Assembly: GCA_943370285.1 (NCBI GenBank)
Contig: CALRQJ020000018.1
Coordinates: forward strand, 1 to 64,000
Origin: CALRQJ02 sp943370285
GTDB lineage: Bacteria > Bacteroidota > Bacteroidia > Chitinophagales > Chitinophagaceae
Reading direction: 5' to 3'
Length of the DNA: 64,000 nucleotides
Numbering within the stretch: position 1 is the stretch's first letter; each line of letters starts with the position of its first letter. The translations under genes and the position numbers were made by a program. The notes under the pieces were generated by a model. The model searched no databases, was not told the origin of the DNA, and saw only the letters and a program-made list of their open reading frames with translations. Shown here in pieces: positions 7,563 through 15,575 of the stretch.

Positions 7563-8848
7563 AAGAAAATTTTAAATCGATCAAAACAAGCTTTGGTCAG
7601 CATTTCTCTATCGTCGGGGTGTGCAATATCAATTAATGATTTTGCCCGCTGACGTAAATTTTTACCATACAAGTAAGCTACTCCATATTCTGTAACTACA
7701 TAGTGAATATGACCACGAGTGGTTACTACTCCGGCACCTTGTTTTAAAAACGGAACCAAACGAGGCACACCTTTGTTGGTTCGGCTTGTTAAAGCAATGA
7801 TGGGTTTTCCACCTTCGCTTAATGCAGCACCACGCATAAAATCCATTTGTCCGCCGATACCGCTAAACTGTGTAGCACCAATACTATCTGCACAAACCTG
7901 ACCTGTTAAATCAACTTCAATAGCACTATTGATAGCAATTACTTTATTGTTTCTGCGGATAACATGCGGATCGTTTACATAATCAATATCGAGAAAAACA
8001 ACAGCCGGATTATCGTTTACATAATCGTATAACCTCCTTGTTCCTGTAGCAAATGATGTCACCATTTTATTAGGGTGAATTCTTTTCTTACTGTTATTTA
8101 CAATGTCTTTTTCAAACAAATCAATAATACCATCGCTACACATCTCGGTATGCACACCAAGATTTTTATGATTATGTAATGATTTTAAAACAGCATCCGG
8201 AATTGTACCAATACCCATTTGCAGGGTACTGCCATCGTCAATCATTTCGGCAATGTGTTTGCCGATTGTTAATTCAGCGGCACCAACTTTTGCTCCATAA
8301 TCTACTTCGGGCAAATCTTCATCGTGCCAAACCATATGGGTAAATCTGTCGGTATGAATCAATCCATCTCCATGTGTTCTTGGCATTTTAGGATTAACCT
8401 GTGCAATAATTGTTTTGGCATTGTTTACCGCTGACCGAGCAATATCAACCGATAAACCTAATGAACAATAACCATGTTGGTCGGGTGGAGATACTTGTAC
8501 AATTGCCACATCTACCGCTAATATATTCTTATTGAATAAATCTGGAATATCACTTAGAAAAACAGGAATAAAATCTGCTCTACCTTCATTTACTGCTTGT
8601 CGAATAGGTGCTGAAACGAACATGCAATTAATATGGAAGGAGTCGATGTATTCTGGCTTATATACTTCAATATCACCCAATACAGTGATGAAAACGAGTT
8701 CAACGCCTTTGAGTCGATGAGATTGTTCTGCCAGCTTACGCATTAAATACAAAGGTGTACATGCACTTCCATGTATAAATACCCGTTGATGACTTTGAAC
8801 TTGTGCTAATGCTTCTTCGGCAGTTACATATTTAAATGGATGTATCAT
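7559..8848 (-). CDS. Acetyl-CoA hydrolase / 4-hydroxybutyrate CoA-transferase family protein
   Basis: The family moves CoA between short-chain acyl groups, or hydrolyses acetyl-CoA. At 429 residues it has both alpha/beta halves: the N-terminal domain (VFIHGSACTPLYLMRKLAEQ) and the C-terminal domain with GIGTIPDAVL near residue 217, FSGIGGQMDFMRGA near 330, and VTEYGVAYLYGKNLRQRAKSLI near the end. I use the ATG at 8848; a TTG three codons earlier is less likely. Acceptor is not predictable from sequence; acetate:succinyl-CoA exchange would be compatible with the nearby TCA genes, but that is inference. It is a single-gene unit with a TACATTCG promoter-like box upstream. Confidence 0.85.
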   Translation of the reverse strand: MIHPFKYVTAEEALAQVQSHQRVFIHGSACTPLYLMRKLAEQSHRLKGVELVFITVLGDIEVYKPEYIDSFHINCMFVSAPIRQAVNEGRADFIPVFLSDIPDLFNKNILAVDVAIVQVSPPDQHGYCSLGLSVDIARSAVNNAKTIIAQVNPKMPRTHGDGLIHTDRFTHMVWHDEDLPEVDYGAKVGAAELTIGKHIAEMIDDGSTLQMGIGTIPDAVLKSLHNHKNLGVHTEMCSDGIIDLFEKDIVNNSKKRIHPNKMVTSFATGTRRLYDYVNDNPAVVFLDIDYVNDPHVIRRNNKVIAINSAIEVDLTGQVCADSIGATQFSGIGGQMDFMRGAALSEGGKPIIALTSRTNKGVPRLVPFLKQGAGVVTTRGHIHYVVTEYGVAYLYGKNLRQRAKSLIDIAHPDDREMLTKACFDRFKIFF

Positions 8849-8971
8849 AGTACTCAATTGTTTTACAAAGAACCGAATGTACGAATTAACTAAAAATGAT
8901 TTTTATTAGTCAAAATGTTGCTAACTGTCATTTTATTCGATACGCAACTGTTTTTTTACAACATAATTTGG

Positions 8972-9685
8972 CTATAAAAAGAGGTAGTAGTCCTTTAATA
9001 AATCAATACATGTTTGAGTGTATTGATGTCCACTTTTGATAATAACATTATCTTCAATCCTATCTTGAACTGTTCTCGACAATTCCAGCATCTGTCTAAA
9101 ATAATGATGCGTAGGTGTTTGTTGTACAGTAGTTGCTCGATTAACAATCAATCCTTTTGCTGTAGCAAGTTTTTCAAATACATCAGCTCTATGATAAGGC
9201 AGTAAAACAAATACTCTCCCATTTGGGCTAAGGTGTTGGTCTATACTTTGAATTAAATCTTCAAAACCTAATGCTGTACTATGTAACGCAAGATTGCGTT
9301 CTGTTTGTTGGCTTTTTAAATCATTATCAAAAAATGGAGGATTTGAAATAATGATATCAAACAATGTGTTAGCGTTAAAATCTTGAATTGGCAATTGTTG
9401 CACTTTCAATCTTTCAGTCCATGGACTAGCATTAAAATTTTCTGCTGTTTGAATAGCCGCTTTAGCATCAATTTCTACAGCAGAGATAGTGGCAGAAGAC
9501 TGCTGCGCTAACATCAAACTAAGTAAACCGGTTCCGGCACCAATATCTAAAATGCTGTTGTGCTGATGAAGCCTGATGCTATTTGCCGCCCATGCTCCAA
9601 ACAAACAAGCATCTGTGGTTACTTTCATCGCACAACTCCCCTGCTGAACAGTAAATTGCTTAAACTGAAACCAATCGTTTGCCAT
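8972..9685 (-). CDS. trmN6: tRNA1(Val) (adenine37-N6)-methyltransferase TrmN6
   Basis: The enzyme uses S-adenosylmethionine to form m6A37 in tRNA-Val. The class I methyltransferase fold is visible: DIGAGTGLLSLMLAQ (motif I, about residues 46-60), an acidic residue after AVEID, and the N6-adenine motif NPPFF near residue 115. Length of 237 fits YfiC/TrmN6. The start ATG overlaps the stop of the upstream VOC gene in a TAATG arrangement, so the two are translationally coupled. N6-adenine methylases of other substrates share NPPF, but the overall match to TrmN6 is good. Confidence 0.88.
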   Translation of the reverse strand: MANDWFQFKQFTVQQGSCAMKVTTDACLFGAWAANSIRLHQHNSILDIGAGTGLLSLMLAQQSSATISAVEIDAKAAIQTAENFNASPWTERLKVQQLPIQDFNANTLFDIIISNPPFFDNDLKSQQTERNLALHSTALGFEDLIQSIDQHLSPNGRVFVLLPYHRADVFEKLATAKGLIVNRATTVQQTPTHHYFRQMLELSRTVQDRIEDNVIIKSGHQYTQTCIDLLKDYYLFL

Positions 9686-10176
9686 TAGTCTTTATTCAAT
9701 TCGTTCAATAAATCTGCTACATCTAATCGCTCAGTTACCATTTGTAAATTACCATCTGTATCAAATGGCCATTGATCTCTAGGTTTATCCCAGTATAATT
9801 CAACACCGTTACCATCCGGATCATCTAGATAAATCGCCTCAGATACACCATGGTCACTTGCCCCTGCAATCGGATATGTAGCAGCTATTAAACGTTGCAA
9901 AATAGTAGCTAAATCTTTTCTTTCAGGATATAAAATTGCCGTATGAAATAATCCTGGGGCATTTGCAGGAGCCGGTTTAGCGTCTTTACTAAACCATGTA
10001 TTTAAACCAATATGATGATGATAGCTGCCGGCTGAAATAAAAGCAGCTTGAGTACCGTAGCGTTGCGTTAAAGTAAATCCTAATAGCTCACAATAAAATG
10101 CCATAGCCCTATCTAGGTCAGTAACTTTTAAGTGAATGTGACCAATTTTAGTTTGAGCAGGAATGGTATAAGACAT
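9685..10176 (-). CDS. VOC-family (glyoxalase/extradiol dioxygenase-like) protein
   Basis: The 163-residue protein begins with GHIHLKVTDLDRAMAFYCELLGF, the standard first beta-alpha-beta module of the VOC superfamily, and the second module holds DHGVSEAIYLDDPDGNGVELYWD. The metal ligands His (GHIHL), His (HTAIL) and Glu (VELYWD) are in place. It resembles the CatE/2,3-dihydroxybiphenyl dioxygenase-like group, usually annotated as a glyoxalase; substrate unknown. It precedes trmN6 with overlapping stop and start codons and lies after the sdhB terminator. Confidence 0.85.
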   Translation of the reverse strand: MSYTIPAQTKIGHIHLKVTDLDRAMAFYCELLGFTLTQRYGTQAAFISAGSYHHHIGLNTWFSKDAKPAPANAPGLFHTAILYPERKDLATILQRLIAATYPIAGASDHGVSEAIYLDDPDGNGVELYWDKPRDQWPFDTDGNLQMVTERLDVADLLNELNKD

Positions 10177-10204
10177 CTTGAAATTTTGCTTAAAGTTACA
10201 GCAA

Positions 10205-10235
10205 TAAAAAAACTGCTCCGATACTCGAAGCAGTT
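10205..10235 (-). terminator. Terminator after sdhB
   Basis: On the minus strand AACTGCT and AGCAGTT pair around an 11-base loop and are followed by TTTTTTTATT. It ends the sdh operon before the VOC gene. Confidence 0.85.
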
Positions 10236-10257
10236 CTATGATATTCGAATGATGTAA

Positions 10258-11007
10258 TTATTTATCAGCCATTAAAGTAGCGGCTAAATATTCTTGGTTT
10301 AATCGAGCAATATTGCTGATGGAGATTTCTTTAGGACAAGTTGCTTCACAAGCACCTGTATTGGTACAAGCACCAAAGCCTTCTTTATCCATTTGTGCAA
10401 TCATATTTACAACACGGCTTCTACGTTCAGGTTCGCCCTGTGGTAATAATGCCAAATGAGAAACTTTAGCAGAAAGAAATAACATGGCACTGCTGTTTTT
10501 ACAAGCGGCTACACAAGCACCACAACCTATACACATAGCTGCTGCAAAAGATGCATCTGCTTTGTCTTTGTTGATAGGAATTGCATTTCCATCAACTGCA
10601 TTACCGGTATTTACACTGATATAACCACCGGCCTGAATGATACGGTCAAAAGAAGAACGATCAACTACCAAATCTTTAATCACAGGAAATGCATTGGCTC
10701 TCCATGGCTCAACTACAATGGTATCACCATCTTTGAAAGCTCTCATGTGCAACTGACAAGTAGTATTTGCTTGCCAAGGACCATGTGGCTTACCGTTGAT
10801 GTACATAGAACACATGCCGCAAATACCTTCACGACAATCATGGTCGAAAGCAACCGGATCGTCGCCATCTTTAATTAACTGTTCGTTCAATACATCAAAC
10901 ATTTCTAAGAAACTCATTTCAGAAGAAATGTTTTCTACACGGTACATTTTGAATTCACCTTTAGACTTAGCATTAGACTGCCTCCAGACTTTCAGATTCA
11001 GATTCAT
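10258..11007 (-). CDS. sdhB: Succinate dehydrogenase / fumarate reductase iron-sulfur subunit
   Basis: SdhB carries electrons from the flavoprotein to the membrane quinone site. The 249-residue protein has the plant-type 2Fe-2S motif CREGICGMC around residue 57 with a later Cys, the 4Fe-4S motif CIGCGACVAAC near 150, and the third set CTNTGACEATCP near 210. I start at the ATG giving MNLNLKVWRQ, since an ATG five codons upstream adds only a short tail. It is the last gene of sdhC-sdhA-sdhB and is followed by a terminator. The 94-bp gap from sdhA contains a CCCTAAAGGG-like motif. Confidence 0.96.
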   Translation of the reverse strand: MNLNLKVWRQSNAKSKGEFKMYRVENISSEMSFLEMFDVLNEQLIKDGDDPVAFDHDCREGICGMCSMYINGKPHGPWQANTTCQLHMRAFKDGDTIVVEPWRANAFPVIKDLVVDRSSFDRIIQAGGYISVNTGNAVDGNAIPINKDKADASFAAAMCIGCGACVAACKNSSAMLFLSAKVSHLALLPQGEPERRSRVVNMIAQMDKEGFGACTNTGACEATCPKEISISNIARLNQEYLAATLMADK

Positions 11008-11101
11008 GTTATAATGTTCCATATGCTTGTTCCCTTATAATGGGATTTTTTCGTTTATAAATTTTATATACCATAACCTTTATTCCCTTTAGGGGCTTGG
11101 G

Positions 11102-13075
11102 CTACTTATAGTTTCTTTGACTTGGTTTAATCACTTCGTATTGTAAAGGTTCTTTCTGCAAGTTCCAATTGCTTTCACCTGCATATTCCCAAGCAGAAAC
11201 GTACATGAATTTTTCGTCATCTCTCAACGCTTCACCTTCGGGTGTTTGGTATTCTTCTCTAAAGTGACCACCACAACTTTCTTCTCTATCTAAAGCATCC
11301 ACACACATCAATTCACCTAATTCTATAAAATCAGCCACACGACCTGCTTTATCTAATTCAGGATTAAATCCATCTATCGTACCAGGAATTCTTACATCAC
11401 TCCAAAACTCTTTTTTCAATGCTTGTACTTCGGCAATCGCTTGTTTCAATCCTTCCGCATTACGAGCCATACCACATTTATCCCAAATGATTTTACCCAA
11501 ACGTTTGTGGAAGCTCTCCACCGATTGAGTGCCTTTGATGCTCATTAATTTTTGTATTCTTTCGTTTGCTGCTTTTTCGGCAGCTACAAAAGCTTCATGA
11601 TCAGTTGAAATGGGTTTATTATAAATTTCATCTGCCAAATAATTACCCAATGTATACGGAATAACAAAGTAACCATCTGCCAAACCTTGCATCAAAGCAC
11701 TTGCACCAAGGCGATTAGCACCGTGATCGCTGAAGTTAGCTTCTCCTAATGCATATAATCCTTGAACGGTAGTCATGAGTTCATAATCTACCCATAAACC
11801 TCCCATCGTATAGTGAACAGCAGGATAAATTCTCATTGGCACATCGTAAGGATTTTCGCCGGTAATCTTTTCATACATATCAAACAGATTACCATATTTC
11901 TCCTTCACCACTTCTTTACCCAAACGAGTAATTTCTTCAGCACTTACATTGCCTAAATTTCTTTTACTTACTTCTCCTTTGCCATAACGTTGAATGGCAT
12001 CGGCATAATCAAGATATACCGCTTGTTTACTAGTTCCAACACCATAACCGGCATCGCATCTTTCTTTGGCAGCTCTTGACGCCACATCTCTTGGCACAAG
12101 GTTACCAAATGCAGGATATCTTCTTTCTAAATAATAATCTCTTTCGTCTTCAGCAATCTCTGTTGCTTTTCGGGTATCGTTTTGTTTTTTAGGCACCCAA
12201 ATACGACCGTCGTTACGCAAAGATTCTGACATCAAAGTCAATTTACTTTGATGGTCGCCACTAACCGGAATACAGGTAGGGTGAATTTGTGTAAAGCAAG
12301 GATTAGCAAATGCTGCACCTTGTTTATGTGCTTTCCAAGCAGCAGTAACATTGCTCCCCATAGCATTGGTTGACAAATAGAATACATTACCATAACCACC
12401 TGTGCATAACAACACCGCATGACCAAAATGACGCTCTAATGTACCGTTCACTAAATCACGGGCAATGATACCTCTAGCCTTACCATCAACCATTACCACT
12501 TCTAACATTTCGTGGCGGCTGTACATTTTTACATTGCCTAAAGCCACTTGTCTTTCTAAAGCTTGGTAAGCTCCTATCAATAACTGCTGACCTGTTTGAC
12601 CTGCAGCATAAAAAGTTCTTTGTACCTGTGTTCCACCAAAAGAGCGGTTACTTAGTAATCCACCATATTCACGGGCAAAGGGTACGCCTTGTGCTACACA
12701 CTGGTCTATAATATTGGTGCTCACTTCAGCCAAACGGTGAACGTTTGCTTCTCTTGCCCTATAGTCTCCACCTTTGATGGTATCGTAGAATAAACGGAAA
12801 ACACTGTCGCCATCATTCTGGTAATTCTTCGCCGCATTAATGCCGCCCTGTGCAGCAATAGAGTGTGCACGACGTGGAGAATCTTGAAAACAAAACGCTT
12901 TTACTTTGTAACCCATTTCACCCAAACTTGCAGCAGCACTAGCACCGGCCAAACCGGTACCCACTACAATCACTTCTAGTTTGCGTTTATTGGCAGGGTT
13001 AACAAGCTTACAATGACCTTTATAATCAGTCCATTTTTTCTCTAAAGGCCCGGCAGGAATTTTTGCGTCTAACAT
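11102..13075 (-). CDS. sdhA: Succinate dehydrogenase / fumarate reductase flavoprotein subunit
   Basis: SdhA oxidises succinate to fumarate through covalently bound FAD. The 657-residue protein has the dinucleotide-binding GTGLAGASAA near residues 39-48 and the FAD-linking histidine in AHSIAAQGG at about residue 71. The active-site region FTQIHPTCIPVSG and the later HYTMGGLWVDYELMTTVQG and GANRLGASALMQGL are all present. The size and insertions match the Bacteroidetes and epsilonproteobacterial type B succinate:quinone reductases. I use the ATG at 13075; an in-frame TTG nine bases upstream is less likely. It follows sdhC after a 159-bp gap that contains a C9 run and a palindrome. Confidence 0.96.
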   Translation of the reverse strand: MLDAKIPAGPLEKKWTDYKGHCKLVNPANKRKLEVIVVGTGLAGASAAASLGEMGYKVKAFCFQDSPRRAHSIAAQGGINAAKNYQNDGDSVFRLFYDTIKGGDYRAREANVHRLAEVSTNIIDQCVAQGVPFAREYGGLLSNRSFGGTQVQRTFYAAGQTGQQLLIGAYQALERQVALGNVKMYSRHEMLEVVMVDGKARGIIARDLVNGTLERHFGHAVLLCTGGYGNVFYLSTNAMGSNVTAAWKAHKQGAAFANPCFTQIHPTCIPVSGDHQSKLTLMSESLRNDGRIWVPKKQNDTRKATEIAEDERDYYLERRYPAFGNLVPRDVASRAAKERCDAGYGVGTSKQAVYLDYADAIQRYGKGEVSKRNLGNVSAEEITRLGKEVVKEKYGNLFDMYEKITGENPYDVPMRIYPAVHYTMGGLWVDYELMTTVQGLYALGEANFSDHGANRLGASALMQGLADGYFVIPYTLGNYLADEIYNKPISTDHEAFVAAEKAANERIQKLMSIKGTQSVESFHKRLGKIIWDKCGMARNAEGLKQAIAEVQALKKEFWSDVRIPGTIDGFNPELDKAGRVADFIELGELMCVDALDREESCGGHFREEYQTPEGEALRDDEKFMYVSAWEYAGESNWNLQKEPLQYEVIKPSQRNYK

Positions 13076-13180
13076 CTTATTCAATTAAGATTGATGAACA
13101 AAGAATTTATTATTTGGATACCAACTTTGGTACTACTATTTAACATCGTTGTGTCACTCACTTGTACTGTCTCTTCACTA

Positions 13181-13189
13181 CCCCCCCCC
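13181..13189. repeat. Homopolymer run of nine C
   Basis: Nine consecutive C in the gap between sdhC and sdhA, directly adjoining the palindromic element. Such a run is prone to slippage; it lies in the untranslated part of the operon transcript. Confidence 0.9.
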
Positions 13190-13201
13190 GACACGTCGGG
13201 G
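13186..13201. repeat. GC-rich palindrome, copy in sdhC-sdhA gap
   Basis: CCCCGAC-AC-GTCGGGG, followed by CAC. The same element with AA in the centre is found inside tsaD at 15789-15804. In RNA it would form a 7-bp all-G-C/A-U hairpin within the sdh operon transcript. Confidence 0.8.
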
Positions 13202-13234
13202 CACTATATATTTTCTCCTCTTTAGGGAATGTGG

Positions 13235-13933
13235 CTACACCCACCCAAAATAAAAGCTAAGGGGCATTAAAGCAAACACCAAAGGAACGATGATCGAAAA
13301 TCCATATCCAATAGTGCTTATCATAGCATTGTAACGTTTGTTGTGTACACCAATCGTTTTAAAAGCACTCTGAAAACCATGTGCTAAGTGAAATGCTAAA
13401 GAAGCACATCCTAACACATATAAGGCAACAACAATCAGTGCAATACTATTGGTGTCTGGATGGAACACCATTTTCATTTCGTTGAATAAATCATGGTAAG
13501 GCTTACCGTCAATCATCACTTCTTCTAAACCGGTAATACGACTTGGCACCCAAAAATGTGCAATATGCATGATAAGGAATAACAAAAGCAACGTTCCTAA
13601 TAAAGCCATACTTCGGCTATACCATTTGCTACCGCTATTGCCATATTCCACGGCATATTTAGTGCCACGGGCTTTGCGGTTTTGTAGTTCTAACAAATAG
13701 CCTTGAATGATGTGCAGAATAAATCCGGCAAACAACCCTATTTCTAAAATTCTTGGAACAACATTGGCACCCATAAAATGAGCTGCTCTATTAAACATAT
13801 CGCCGTTATCCATTGCCCATATGCAAGCATTCAAACCCACATGCACAATTAAAAATAATACGAGAAATATTCCGGTTAAACCCATCACTAACTTCTTACC
13901 TACCGAGGAAGTGAACATTTGTTTCCAGGTCAT
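13235..13933 (-). CDS. sdhC: Succinate dehydrogenase cytochrome b558 subunit
   Basis: SdhC anchors the complex in the inner membrane, binds haem b and reacts with menaquinone. The 232-residue protein has five hydrophobic helices (around residues 14-34, 60-80, 107-127, 155-177 and 205-228) and helix histidines suited to haem ligation: IVHVG, GFILHIIQGY, IMHIAHFW and FHLAHGFQSAF. The single five-helix subunit is typical of type B complexes in this phylum. It is the first gene of the operon; a TATTTTTG promoter box lies upstream at 13962-13969. Its stop is followed by a CCCTAAAG-like motif. Confidence 0.92.
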   Translation of the reverse strand: MTWKQMFTSSVGKKLVMGLTGIFLVLFLIVHVGLNACIWAMDNGDMFNRAAHFMGANVVPRILEIGLFAGFILHIIQGYLLELQNRKARGTKYAVEYGNSGSKWYSRSMALLGTLLLLFLIMHIAHFWVPSRITGLEEVMIDGKPYHDLFNEMKMVFHPDTNSIALIVVALYVLGCASLAFHLAHGFQSAFKTIGVHNKRYNAMISTIGYGFSIIVPLVFALMPLSFYFGWV

Positions 13934-13961
13934 ACAGCTAATTTGTAGTTAAAAATCGGTG

Positions 13962-13969
13962 CAAAAATA
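13962..13969 (-). promoter_or_regulatory. Candidate -7 box of the sdhCAB promoter
   Basis: On the minus strand TATTTTTG matches the Bacteroidetes -7 consensus TANNTTTG, 28 bp upstream of the sdhC ATG. No TTTG is seen at the ideal 19-bp distance, so the -33 part is weak. Confidence 0.45.
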
Positions 13970-14207
13970 GTGCATCAATCGTTGCCATTTTCATTTTAAA
14001 AATGTTTTTTAACGGGAACGATTTCATAGCGTTGTAAATCTTACCGTCTTCATCAATGAATAATACAATATTCAACAAAAATTTGTTGGCGAATATCAAC
14101 CTAACAAGGCATTTTTTTTACGCTGTACAATCATTTTTACATAAAAAACAAGAACTATTCAACGAAATAACCATAGGTTTTAAATAAGAACCGTTCATCA
14201 CCATTGT
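13970..14207. other. Divergent intergenic region, sdhC / permease
   Basis: AT-rich spacer between divergent genes. Apart from the promoter boxes at either side I see no RNA gene, repeat or small coding frame. Confidence 0.4.
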
Positions 14208-14238
14208 TTTGCCAACTTGCCTTTTTGCTGTAGGTTTG
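14208..14238 (+). promoter_or_regulatory. Bacteroidetes promoter, leaderless start of the MacB-like gene
   Basis: TTTG at 14208-14211, a 19-bp spacer, then TAGGTTTG at 14231-14238: an exact match to TTTG-N19-TANNTTTG. The ATG of the next gene is at 14243, only five bases on, where transcription would be expected to begin. Confidence 0.75.
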
Positions 14239-14242
14239 GGCT

Positions 14243-15496
14243 ATGTTCACTACCATCAACATTGTATGGAACAGCTTTAAAATGGCCTTGCAAGAATTGC
14301 GGGTTAATAAGCTACGTACTTTTTTATCCCTCTTTGGAATTACCATTGGTATCTTTTGCATAATTGGTGTGTTAGCTACTGTTGATAGCCTTCAGCAAAA
14401 AGTGCAAAACGATGTCAACAGTCTTGGTTCTAACACGGTCTATATTGCAAAATTTGCATTTGGCGAAAGTGAAGATGGTACCCGACCTTGGTGGAAATAT
14501 GAAAAAAGACCACAACCTACTTATGCCGAAATGCAAGTCATAAAAGAAAAATCTTTTTTCACAGCCAATGCTTGTATGTTCATTGGTTTTGCCGGCAACT
14601 TAGACTACAACGACAAACAATTGAGTACACAGGTTTATGCTGTGAGTGATGAATTTAATTCGGTTCAAACTATTGAAGTAGAACATGGCCGATATATTGC
14701 TAGTGCGGAATTTAACCGAGGCATGCCGGTTGTAATTTTAGGAAACGAAAATGCCACTAACTTGTTTGGCAAACCCGAAAGAGCGGTTGGCAAAGAGATA
14801 AAATACAACGGCAGGAAAGTATTGGTGATTGGTGTATTAAAGAAATACGGTGTATCATTTGGTGGTTTTCAGTACGATGGTTGTACCATTGTTACTTATA
14901 ACTATTTTGCTAAGTTGGTAGATGTGAGTGATAGAAATTTGACTCGCTTCATCATGGTAAAAGGCAAAGACAATACCCCGACCGAAGCTTTGTTAGATGA
15001 ATTAAAAGGAATTATGCGATCGCTTCGCCGCATCAAACCTACAGAAGAAGATAATTTTGCATTGAATGATGTAAATGCCTTCAGCAATGCGATCGGTGGA
15101 TTTTTTGCTTCGGTAAATATTGGCGGTTGGGCTATTGCCGGATTAAGTTTAATCGTTGGTGCATTTGGTGTAGCCAATATTATGTTTGTTACGGTGAGAG
15201 AAAGAACGAGTCAGATAGGTTTGAAAAAAGCTATCGGTGCTAAAAACAGAACAATACTCACCGAGTTTTTATTGGAGAGTGCCTTCTTATGTGTGATTGG
15301 CGGATTGATTGGATTACTCTTGGTTTTCTTACTCACTAAAGCCATCAGTGCAGTAATGCCATTTCCTATTTTCATCTCATCCGGCATTATTACACTAGCA
15401 TTTAGTATTTGTGTGATTTTAGGTATTTTATCTGGCATCATTCCGGCCTCTATTGCAGCAAAAATGGATCCTGTTGTGGCAATCAGAACGAAATAA
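14243..15496 (+). CDS. MacB-type ABC transporter permease (FtsX family)
   Basis: The 417-residue protein has the MacB layout: a first transmembrane helix (FLSLFGITIGIFCIIGVLATV, about residues 28-48), a large periplasmic MacB_PCD domain (about 50-290), and an FtsX domain with three C-terminal helices, including FGVANIMFVTVRERTSQIGLKKAIGAKN, the conserved cytoplasmic coupling segment. Such permeases transmit ATPase-driven movement to the periplasm, in export or signalling. No ATPase gene is adjacent. The mRNA is probably leaderless, given the promoter five bases upstream of the ATG. The downstream tsaD has its own promoter-like box. Confidence 0.88.
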   Translation: MFTTINIVWNSFKMALQELRVNKLRTFLSLFGITIGIFCIIGVLATVDSLQQKVQNDVNSLGSNTVYIAKFAFGESEDGTRPWWKYEKRPQPTYAEMQVIKEKSFFTANACMFIGFAGNLDYNDKQLSTQVYAVSDEFNSVQTIEVEHGRYIASAEFNRGMPVVILGNENATNLFGKPERAVGKEIKYNGRKVLVIGVLKKYGVSFGGFQYDGCTIVTYNYFAKLVDVSDRNLTRFIMVKGKDNTPTEALLDELKGIMRSLRRIKPTEEDNFALNDVNAFSNAIGGFFASVNIGGWAIAGLSLIVGAFGVANIMFVTVRERTSQIGLKKAIGAKNRTILTEFLLESAFLCVIGGLIGLLLVFLLTKAISAVMPFPIFISSGIITLAFSICVILGILSGIIPASIAAKMDPVVAIRTK

Positions 15497-15575
15497 CTGT
15501 TCCAAAGTTTACTAGTTTCATCGTTCAATTGTTGGTGTGCACTACATTTGCGGCAACTTTTAAACACTTGAACTT

